A stretch of DNA of 9,260 bases. Source: Bacteroidia bacterium (GTDB taxonomy: Bacteria; Bacteroidota; Bacteroidia; Bacteroidales; Azobacteroidaceae). The position numbers and the translations under genes were made by a program. Below are positions 1 through 6,552 of this stretch, in pieces. Below the pieces are notes generated by a model. The model was given only the letters and a program-made list of their open reading frames with translations. It did not search any database and was not told where the DNA came from. Location of the stretch: assembly GCA_025996815.1 (NCBI GenBank), contig BNTT01000123.1, positions 1-9,260 on the forward strand, written 5' to 3'. The first letter of the stretch is position 1; every line of letters begins with the position of its first letter.

Positions 1-123
1 TTAAACGGGGCAATACAAGAGCTAAAAACAATCGGAAGAGGTTACAGAAATACCGCTAATTTCAGAACGGCTATTCTCTTCTTTAACGGTGATTTAATGC
101 TCTTTCCACACAATTCCCAGTAG
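1..123 (+). pseudogene. 3' end of a transposase gene (ISL3-family-like), cut by the window edge
   Basis: Frame 1 is open from the first base to a TAG at 121-123 and encodes about 40 residues with no start codon, so this is the C-terminal tail of a gene that begins outside the window. The tail reads NGAIQELKTIGRGYRNTANF, followed by RTAILFF and a short polar end. The arrangement of a lysine/arginine-rich helix, then G-[RK]-G-[FY]-R-N, then F-R-x-x-I is what I know from the C-termini of ISL3-type DDE transposases, which join DNA ends during transposition. The family call is from memory and the fragment is short, so another IS family is possible. Whether the full gene is intact cannot be judged. 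No terminal inverted repeat can be defined without the other end. It is followed after only 22 bp by the beta-helix gene. Confidence 0.6.
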
Positions 124-145
124 AACCATAAAAATAAAGAATAAA

Positions 146-2203
146 ATGAAGAAGTTACTAATGATTTTTGTATCGGTTGCCATACCGTTGTCGATAAGCG
201 CAAAAACATGGTATGTTTCCAATAGCGGGAATGACAACTATTCGGGTAACAAAAATCAGCCGTTCAAAACCATTTCCAAAGGAGCGGAAATGGCGCAAGC
301 CGGAGATACGGTTTTTGTGTTGGCGGGTGTTTATCGCGAACGGGTTTCTCCTCCGCGAGGAGGCGTTGCCGGTCAACCCATTGTCTATTTGGGTGAACCG
401 GGCAAGCAAGTGTTTATCAAAGGCTCGGATGTTTATGTCAAACCCTGGAAACGGGTGCATGCCGAAAGTAATATCTTTTCTGCCGACCTGAATCAAATGC
501 AGTTCACAGACGATTGTTATTGGGACAACGCCAATCCGTTTAAGGTTGCTTCGTCTGCTGCGCCCTATTTCAGGGACAATGATTTTATTACTGCTTCTGA
601 GGGCTATAAATCAAAAGACAGAGATTATACACCCAATATTCCGGGTAGAGGCTACACGCTTGGACAAGTTTTTGTTGCCGGTGAGCCATATCTGCAAGCC
701 CCTTTGGTATCCGAAATGGAAAAGCAACCGGGCAGTTGGTGGTATGAGCCGGGCAGCAATAAGGTTTTGGTAAATTTCAGACAGGAACATTCCACCGCTA
801 ATGAAGTGGAAATCACAACCCGTCGCCGTATTTTTGCGCCACACATCAAGGGATTGGGCTACATTCAAGTGATAGGTTTTATTATGGAACATTGCGGTAA
901 CCAATTTCCCTTGGATTTTTGGGCGGTAAAGGAATTTGCTCAAGCAGGCGCTTTGGGATTGCGTTGCGGTCATCATTGGTTGGTGAAAAACAATGTGGTG
1001 CGCTATGCCGCTAATGTGGGTATTGATTGCGGTGCCATGGGACAGATTGGCGAACGCGACGACAAAGAAGGATTAGATGCCCCCGATGTAATCAACAACA
1101 TCATTGAATATAATTATGTGGTGGACAACGGCAGCAACGGGATTATGGGTGCCAGCAGCACAAATATGATTGTTCGCGGAAATGTGGTGATGTATAATAA
1201 CAACTTATTGTATAACTATGGTCTTTACGAACAGGCAGGACTGAAGTTTCACAATTGCATAAACGCTGTTATTTCGGAAAATTACGTTGCCAAAAATTAT
1301 GAAACTTACGGAATATGGTTAGACAATCGTTTTCCGCACTCCCGCGTAACCCGTAATATCATTGTAGAAAACGGTCGGGCTGGTATTTTCTGTGAAATGA
1401 GCGATTATCCGTTTGGTTCCGTATTGATTGACCACAATATCATCATGAACAACATCGAAAACCCCATTTACCAGCACGATTCATCGGGTGCCTTGTATGT
1501 AAATAATCTGATTACAGGCGCATCACCCTGCGACTTTATAGAATTGCCGGTTTTGCCGGGTCAAGGCATTTCATGGCGAAGCGACAGATACGAACAGGCA
1601 GTGCTTATCCGTCAAATGACCGAACGGACAAGAAGCGATAAAAATGCTTTTTACAACAATTTATTTTGCAACAATCATACTCTCTACGAAATATTATACC
1701 CCATCGCCAAAGGCGGCGAGCAACGTTTTCTCGGAAACCTCTACGGCGGCTCAACCGAAGACCGACTCATGAGAATAAATAATTGGAGCGATACGCCTTC
1801 GCCTTTTGATGAAGCGACATTTAAGGAACGGGTAGCTGCCGATTTGGGAACGGATATAAACGGAATCGTATATGAAGCGGGTGTAGTAAAAATGAAATTA
1901 TCCGAATGGCAAACGTTCTGGTCAAAACACTCGAAACACTACGATAAAGATGCCGGGATGATGCCCGGACTTTCTGCCGAATATCTACCGGCTACCCAAT
2001 CGGTCAGGCTGACCGTACCCGAAGCAGTAGCCAAGCGTGCGAATGCTCAATGGAACAAAGATTATAAAGCGATTTACGGTTTGACCGAAAAGCAATCCTA
2101 TCCGGGTCCTTTTGATAATCTAAGAACCGGCACATACGATTATAAACTCTTTCAGAGTTTGCCCGTTTTGGAAAGTGGGCGATTACCTGATTTTATTCAA
2201 TAA
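146..2203 (+). CDS. Secreted right-handed parallel beta-helix protein, probably glycan-acting
   Basis: This 685-residue protein starts with a clear signal peptide (MKKLL, hydrophobic to about residue 18, likely cleavage after A19), so it is exported. Residues 20-70 (TWYVSNSGNDNYSG, QPFKTI, GDTVFVLAGVYRE) are the usual opening of DUF1565/pectate-lyase-like beta-helix proteins. An insertion-rich part follows at about 100-230. Residues about 270-460 hold short repeats rich in N, V and I (VKNNVVRYAANVGI, IIEYNYVVDNGSNGI, ISENYVAKNYETYGI, VTRNIIVENGRAGI), which are successive coils of a right-handed helix. Enzymes with this fold include polysaccharide lyases and GH families such as GH28 and GH141. 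I cannot assign a catalytic residue, so the activity is inferred only from fold and from the neighbouring GH95 gene. No consensus promoter is visible in the 145 bp upstream. It could be transcribed from the transposase side. The ATG at 146 is the natural start for the signal peptide. Confidence 0.85.
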   Translation: MKKLLMIFVSVAIPLSISAKTWYVSNSGNDNYSGNKNQPFKTISKGAEMAQAGDTVFVLAGVYRERVSPPRGGVAGQPIVYLGEPGKQVFIKGSDVYVKPWKRVHAESNIFSADLNQMQFTDDCYWDNANPFKVASSAAPYFRDNDFITASEGYKSKDRDYTPNIPGRGYTLGQVFVAGEPYLQAPLVSEMEKQPGSWWYEPGSNKVLVNFRQEHSTANEVEITTRRRIFAPHIKGLGYIQVIGFIMEHCGNQFPLDFWAVKEFAQAGALGLRCGHHWLVKNNVVRYAANVGIDCGAMGQIGERDDKEGLDAPDVINNIIEYNYVVDNGSNGIMGASSTNMIVRGNVVMYNNNLLYNYGLYEQAGLKFHNCINAVISENYVAKNYETYGIWLDNRFPHSRVTRNIIVENGRAGIFCEMSDYPFGSVLIDHNIIMNNIENPIYQHDSSGALYVNNLITGASPCDFIELPVLPGQGISWRSDRYEQAVLIRQMTERTRSDKNAFYNNLFCNNHTLYEILYPIAKGGEQRFLGNLYGGSTEDRLMRINNWSDTPSPFDEATFKERVAADLGTDINGIVYEAGVVKMKLSEWQTFWSKHSKHYDKDAGMMPGLSAEYLPATQSVRLTVPEAVAKRANAQWNKDYKAIYGLTEKQSYPGPFDNLRTGTYDYKLFQSLPVLESGRLPDFIQ

Positions 2204-2206
2204 CTA

Positions 2207-2238
2207 TTTGGTAAATTAGTTAATTATGGCTACCTTTG
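2207..2238 (+). promoter_or_regulatory. Bacteroidota-type promoter for the AAA/PDDEXK gene
   Basis: TTTG at 2207-2210 and TACCTTTG at 2231-2238 match the Bacteroides -33 and -7 elements, with a 20-bp spacer. Transcription would start roughly at 2245, leaving a leader of under 20 nt before the ATG at 2262. The promoter begins just after the stop of the beta-helix gene, so the AAA/PDDEXK gene can be expressed on its own. Confidence 0.65.
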
Positions 2239-2261
2239 TCCTGTCTTAAAAAAATAGCACT

Positions 2262-3833
2262 ATGGATTTCAGCAGAAAATTGCCGATTGGCATTCAGGAT
2301 TTTGAGAAACTCAGAACAGACAGTTATCTGTATGTTGACAAAACAGCCTACATTTATAGAATTGTCAACGAAGGGTGTCCCTACTTTTTGGGACGCCCGC
2401 GCCGGTTTGGGAAAAGCCTTTTTCTCTCCACCCTGAAAGCCTATTTTCAGGGCAAGAAGGAACTTTTTGAGGGGCTTGCCATTGCCGATTTGGAGAAAGA
2501 CTGGGTAGAATATCCGGTGTTTCATCTGGATTTAAATGCGGCTAACTATCCGGATTTTGCCACATTACAGTCTGTACTCAATACGCAGCTGGCTTTGTTA
2601 GAGGAACAGTGGGGAAAAAACGATGATGAAGATTTATTATCTACTCGTCTTGCGGGCTTAATGCGCCGTGCTTATGAAAAAACAAAAAAACGGGTTGTGG
2701 TTCTTGTGGACGAATACGACAAGCCGCTCACCAGCACCTTGGACAAGCCCGAACTGCACGAAAAAATCAGAGAGGCATTGAGCGGTTTCTACGGCGTTCT
2801 CAAAACCGCCGACCCCTATTTGCGGTTTCTGCTGCTCACCGGAATTACCAAGTTTTCTAAAGTCAGCATTTTCAGTCAGTTAAATCAATTGCAGGATATT
2901 AGCATGCATGAATATTATGCCGGTGTTTGTGGCATATCCGAAACAGAATTGCTCGTTAATTTTGAGCCGGAAATACAAAAATTAGCTGAAAGACAAAAAA
3001 TGAGTTACGAAGAAACGCTTGCCGAACTCAAAAAGCGATACGATGGTTACCATTTTTGTGAAAATACGGAGGGAATATATAATCCGTTCAGCCTGCTGAA
3101 TACATTTTCAAACGGTGCTTTGCGTTATTATTGGTTTTCAACAGGCACGCCTACTTTTCTTGCTAAAATGCTCAAAGATGCCAATTTTGATATTCCCAGT
3201 CTTGAAAACGATGTTACGATTGCGGCACCTTCCATCTCCGATTATCGGGCGGGAGACACCAATGCGGTTCCGCTACTCTATCAAACGGGGTATCTCACGA
3301 TAAAAGATTTCAACCCCAAATATAACACCTACGTTTTGGGTTTTCCAAACGAAGAGGTAAAATACGGCTTTTTGGATGAACTGCGACGCATATACACACC
3401 GAGCGCACGATTAGGCACTGATTTTAGGAGCGATTTATTTGTTATAGACTTGGAAGCAGGCAATGTAGATGGTTTTATGACTCGGCTTCGTGCCCATTTT
3501 GCAGATATTCCAAACGATTTGAGCAACAAAACGGAAGAAAATTTCCAAACCATTTTTTATCTGCTGCTAAAATCAATGGGGCAATTTGTGCTAACGGAGG
3601 TCAAAAGTGCCGTTGGTCGCGCCGACATAGTAGTTTGGTTGAAAGACATCATCTACGTCTTTGAATTTAAACTCGCCGAAAATGCCACCGCCGAGGAAGC
3701 TCTCAAACAAATTGACGACAAAGGCTACCTTATCCCATACAGTGCCGGAACGCGAAAAGTAGTGAAAATCGGCGCAGAATTTAGCAGTACAGAGCGGACA
3801 TTGAGCCGCTGGGTGAGGGAAGATGTGGGTTAA
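2262..3833 (+). CDS. AAA-ATPase-like / PD-(D/E)XK nuclease-like protein
   Basis: This 523-residue protein has the two-domain layout of the AAA-ATPase_like (PF09820) plus PDDEXK_9 (PF08011, formerly DUF1703) family. The N-terminal part opens with the typical LPIGIQDFEKLR and YVDKT, then a P-loop GRPRRFGKS (residues 44-52) and a Walker B-like strand VVVLVDEYD (145-153). The C-terminal part has GRADIVV with D455, then VFEFKL with E468 and K470, and Q483 to Y489 downstream, so the PD-(D/E)XK core looks complete. The length fits the family norm. Members are cytoplasmic, very abundant in Bacteroidota and often occur in several copies. Their biological role is not established, although nucleic-acid cleavage or a mobile or defence-related role has been proposed. 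There is no signal peptide, unlike its neighbours, so it is probably not part of the glycan pathway. It carries its own promoter and looks like an independent insertion between PUL genes. Confidence 0.9.
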   Translation: MDFSRKLPIGIQDFEKLRTDSYLYVDKTAYIYRIVNEGCPYFLGRPRRFGKSLFLSTLKAYFQGKKELFEGLAIADLEKDWVEYPVFHLDLNAANYPDFATLQSVLNTQLALLEEQWGKNDDEDLLSTRLAGLMRRAYEKTKKRVVVLVDEYDKPLTSTLDKPELHEKIREALSGFYGVLKTADPYLRFLLLTGITKFSKVSIFSQLNQLQDISMHEYYAGVCGISETELLVNFEPEIQKLAERQKMSYEETLAELKKRYDGYHFCENTEGIYNPFSLLNTFSNGALRYYWFSTGTPTFLAKMLKDANFDIPSLENDVTIAAPSISDYRAGDTNAVPLLYQTGYLTIKDFNPKYNTYVLGFPNEEVKYGFLDELRRIYTPSARLGTDFRSDLFVIDLEAGNVDGFMTRLRAHFADIPNDLSNKTEENFQTIFYLLLKSMGQFVLTEVKSAVGRADIVVWLKDIIYVFEFKLAENATAEEALKQIDDKGYLIPYSAGTRKVVKIGAEFSSTERTLSRWVREDVG

Positions 3834-3838
3834 CATTT

Positions 3839-3914
3839 GAAAGTCTCTTTCTTGCAAAAGAAAGTCGTTTTTTTACAATGATTATCATTTTTTTTTACCG
3901 CACCTTTGCCGCCG
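3839..3914 (+). promoter_or_regulatory. Regulatory module upstream of GH95 (copy 1): 21-bp direct repeats, palindrome, -7 box
   Basis: The module starts with two direct repeats whose GAAAGTC cores begin at 3839 and 3860, a 21-bp period. A perfect 6-1-6 palindrome, AATGATTATCATT, follows at 3877-3889, and then a near-consensus -7 element CACCTTTG at 3901-3908. There is no TTTG at -33; the palindrome occupies that place. The segment is 68/76 identical to 8843-8918 in front of the SusC-like gene, with the same spacing throughout. This is seen directly. That it binds a shared regulator is an inference: the palindrome loosely resembles a Fur-type site, and the phased repeats resemble activator sites. 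Confidence 0.7.
3847..3874 (+). terminator. Possible weak intrinsic terminator after the AAA/PDDEXK gene
   Basis: CTTTCTT (3847-3853) can pair with AAGAAAG (3858-3864) around a GCAA loop, followed after three bases by seven T. It lies 13 bp after the AAA/PDDEXK stop. The stem is only 7 bp and AT-rich, and the sequence also forms part of the direct repeats upstream of GH95. The corresponding place in copy 2 (8851-8868) keeps the pairing with one G-T pair, although no forward gene ends near it, so the hairpin may be incidental to the repeat. Confidence 0.3.
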
Positions 3915-3947
3915 ATAATAATTATAAATAATTTAAAATATTTACTT

Positions 3948-6446
3948 ATGAAACACAAGTTCAAAAATGGCTCACTTACGTTGCTTTTAGGCGGCGTTCT
4001 CCTCGCGTGTGCCTGCGGGGAAAAAGAGAATCAGGCAGCAATGAAATTATGGTACAAAGCCCCTGCCGCAAAGTGGGTAGAAGCCTTGCCTGTTGGCAAC
4101 GGTCGTTTGGGCGCAATGGTGTTCGGAACCACCGCGCAGGAACAAATTCAACTCAACGAAGTAACCGTATGGGCGGGGCAACCGAACAGTAACAGCAACC
4201 CCAAAGCCTTGGCGGTCATGCCGGAAATCCGCAAATTGCTGTTTGCCGGAAAGTTTGCAGAAGCACAAAAATTAGTGGACGAAAAGATATTTTTCCCTCA
4301 CAACCATGGAATGTCGTATCAACCGGTAGGAGATTTGAATATTGCTTTCCCGGGACACGAAAATCCGGAAAACTATTATCGCGAACTGGATATTTCATCA
4401 GCCATCACTACGACCCGTTACACAGTTGACGGCGTGGAATATGTGCGTGAAACGTTTGCTGCATTCACCGGACAGGTGATTGTCGTGCGCTTGACGGCAT
4501 CGAAAAAAGGACAAATCAATTTCTCAGCATGGCTCACCAGTCCGCAGAAAAACGAAACTTTTGCACAGAACGACGAGTTGTTTCTGAAAGGCATATCCGG
4601 CGACCAGGAAGGTTTGGAAGGCAAGGTAGGCTTTACGGCGGAAGTGAAAGTCATTCCCGAAAAAGGACAATTATCTTCCGAAGGCGACAAAATTACTATC
4701 AACGGTGCAGATGCCGTTACTTTGTATGTGGCGATGGCGAGCAATTTTGTCAACTACCACGACATCAGCGGAAATCCCGATGAATGGGCAAAAGATTACT
4801 TGCAAACCGCTTTGCAGAAAGACTATAAAACCTTGCGCAAAGAACATATTGCTTATTACAAAAACTATTTCGACCGTGTGCAATTGGATTTGGGCGTAAC
4901 CGAATCCGTTAAAAAGCCGACGGACGACCGTATTCTTGAATTTGCCAAAGCCAACGACCCGCAACTGGCAGCCCTGTATTTCCAATTTGGACGCTATCTG
5001 CTTATCTCGTCGTCGCAACCCGGCAATCAACCGGCAAACTTGCAGGGAATATGGAACGATTTAATGGCTCCGCCTTGGGACAGCAAATATACCACCAATA
5101 TCAATGTCGAAATGAATTATTGGACCTCAGAAGTCACCAACTTGTCGGAACTTCACCAGCCGTTTATCGAAATGGTGAAAGAGGTGGCTGTTACCGGCGC
5201 GGAAACCGCTCGCGAAATGTACGGAGCGCGCGGCTGGGTATTGCACCACAACACCGACATCTGGCGGCTGACCGGTCCGATTGATTTTGCGGGTTCCGGC
5301 ATGTGGCCGACCGGCGAAGCTTGGGTCAGCGAACATCTGTGGGAACGGTATCTCTATTCCGGAGATAAAGCCTATCTGTCTGAAATATATCCGATTATGA
5401 AAGGTGCAGCCCTCTTTTTGCTCGATTTTCTTACGGAAGAACCGGAACATCACTGGTTGGTTGTTGCACCAAGTAATTCGCCCGAAAATTCGTTCCAATA
5501 CAAGGAAAATGTGCGGGCTACCAATACTTATGGTACAACGATGGACAATCAACTGGCGTTTGAACTGTTTACCAACGTGATTTCGGCATCGGAAGTTCTG
5601 GGCATCGACGCCGCATTTGCCGATACGCTGAAACAGACCCGCAGTCGGCTCGCCCCGATGCACATCGGGCAACACAGCCAGTTGCAGGAATGGCTGTTCG
5701 ATTGGGACAATCCCGAAGACACGCATCGCCATGTATCGCATCTGCTCGGCGTTTATCCGAGTTGGCAAATATCGCCTTATCGCACACCCGAACTGTTCGA
5801 TGCGGCGCGTAATTCGCTCAACTATCGCGGCGACTGGGCTAATGGCTGGTCGATGGGTTGGAAAGTATGCCTGTGGGCGCGTTTTATGGATGGGAATCGT
5901 GCCTACAATTTAATTAGCAATCAGTTGAAATTATCCGACAATCAGTTGACCGATTATAAAGGAAGCGGAACGTATGCCAATTTATTTGATGCCTGTCCAC
6001 CCTTCCAGATTGACGGCAATTTCGGATGTACTGCCGGTATCGCCGAGATGCTGATGCAAAGCCACGATGGTGCCGTCCACATTCTGCCGGCACTTCCCGA
6101 TGTTTGGGCTAAAGGAAAAATCAGCGGGTTGCGCGCAAGAGGCGGCTTCCTGATAAGCCATATCGAATGGGAAAACGGTAAGTTGAAAACACTTAAAATC
6201 AAATCCTTGTTGGGTGGAAACCTTCGGATTCGTTCGGAACAGCCGCTGACATTGGCAAAAAATGGAACTTTGAACTCGGCAGCCGGTATAAATTCCAATC
6301 CGTTTTTCAAAATACACGACATTCCAAAGCCTGTTATTTCGGAAAAAGCACAATTGAATCCGCCCGCTGTAAAGTCAACGGTGGAATACGATTTGCCAAC
6401 CGAGGCAGGAAAAGAATATGTTTTTGCGGCAATTGACAACAAATGA
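3948..6446 (+). CDS. GH95 family lipoprotein: alpha-L-fucosidase or alpha-L-galactosidase
   Basis: This 832-residue glycoside hydrolase would remove terminal alpha-L-fucose (classically alpha-1,2-linked) or alpha-L-galactose by an inverting mechanism. The ATG at 3948 gives a lipoprotein signal with lipobox LLAC and lipid cysteine C21. The acidic CACGEKEN after it suggests surface display. Family landmarks appear in order: the N-terminal beta domain begins at about 33 ([19 protein letters not shown]), then [10 protein letters not shown] (361-370), [11 protein letters not shown] (382-392), PSNSPEN (508-514), [12 protein letters not shown] (593-604), QIDGNFG (687-693) and HILPALP (711-717). By comparison with Bifidobacterium AfcA, N384 and N386 would be the activating asparagines, E513 the general acid and D689 the other active-site carboxylate, so all key residues are present. 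Position 382, two before the first asparagine, is Thr where AfcA has His, which bears on sugar specificity. An in-frame TTG at 3906 lies inside the promoter and was not used as the start. Confidence 0.93.
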   Translation: MKHKFKNGSLTLLLGGVLLACACGEKENQAAMKLWYKAPAAKWVEALPVGNGRLGAMVFGTTAQEQIQLNEVTVWAGQPNSNSNPKALAVMPEIRKLLFAGKFAEAQKLVDEKIFFPHNHGMSYQPVGDLNIAFPGHENPENYYRELDISSAITTTRYTVDGVEYVRETFAAFTGQVIVVRLTASKKGQINFSAWLTSPQKNETFAQNDELFLKGISGDQEGLEGKVGFTAEVKVIPEKGQLSSEGDKITINGADAVTLYVAMASNFVNYHDISGNPDEWAKDYLQTALQKDYKTLRKEHIAYYKNYFDRVQLDLGVTESVKKPTDDRILEFAKANDPQLAALYFQFGRYLLISSSQPGNQPANLQGIWNDLMAPPWDSKYTTNINVEMNYWTSEVTNLSELHQPFIEMVKEVAVTGAETAREMYGARGWVLHHNTDIWRLTGPIDFAGSGMWPTGEAWVSEHLWERYLYSGDKAYLSEIYPIMKGAALFLLDFLTEEPEHHWLVVAPSNSPENSFQYKENVRATNTYGTTMDNQLAFELFTNVISASEVLGIDAAFADTLKQTRSRLAPMHIGQHSQLQEWLFDWDNPEDTHRHVSHLLGVYPSWQISPYRTPELFDAARNSLNYRGDWANGWSMGWKVCLWARFMDGNRAYNLISNQLKLSDNQLTDYKGSGTYANLFDACPPFQIDGNFGCTAGIAEMLMQSHDGAVHILPALPDVWAKGKISGLRARGGFLISHIEWENGKLKTLKIKSLLGGNLRIRSEQPLTLAKNGTLNSAAGINSNPFFKIHDIPKPVISEKAQLNPPAVKSTVEYDLPTEAGKEYVFAAIDNK

Positions 6447-6464
6447 ATATTAAAAAAAAGGTTG

Positions 6465-6472
6465 TATATTTG
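6465..6472 (+). promoter_or_regulatory. -7 element for the TIG/DUF5722-like gene
   Basis: TATATTTG fits the TAnnTTTG consensus and lies 80 bp before the ATG at 6553, 18 bp after the GH95 stop. No TTTG is present at the right distance upstream, and none of the repeats or palindrome of the GH95 promoter are found here. It is therefore a weak or activator-dependent promoter of a different type. Read-through from GH95 is also possible. The leader up to 6552 is very AT-rich. Confidence 0.45.
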
Positions 6473-6552
6473 CGGCGTGAAATTGAAAAATTATTGTATC
6501 AAATGGTAAAGTTAAAGTTTTTATGAATATAAAATAATTTAATTTTTATAGT

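Noticed and set aside
3839..3914. Reading the two 76-bp copies as ends of a mobile element carrying GH95 and the DUF5722-like gene
   Set aside because: Both copies are in the same orientation, start at -80 and end just after the -7 box of a gene, and retain promoter spacing. There is no transposase between them and no target duplication. A shared promoter explains them better, although recombination between copies remains possible.
3906..3947. In-frame TTG start that would add 14 residues to the GH95 protein
   Set aside because: It lies within the -7 promoter element (3901-3908), so it would not be on the mRNA. The added residues ([13 protein letters not shown]) would spoil the lipoprotein signal, whereas the ATG at 3948 gives a standard one.
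5127..5768. 213-residue open frame on the minus strand inside GH95
   Set aside because: It is the longest antisense frame, but its residues are low-complexity read-through of the well-supported GH95 codons, with no recognisable domain and no promoter consensus seen near its start.
6503..6537. Mini frames (MVKLKFL and MNIK) in the leader of the TIG/DUF5722-like gene
   Set aside because: They are very short, in AT-rich DNA where such frames are common, and show no attenuator-like hairpins nearby.
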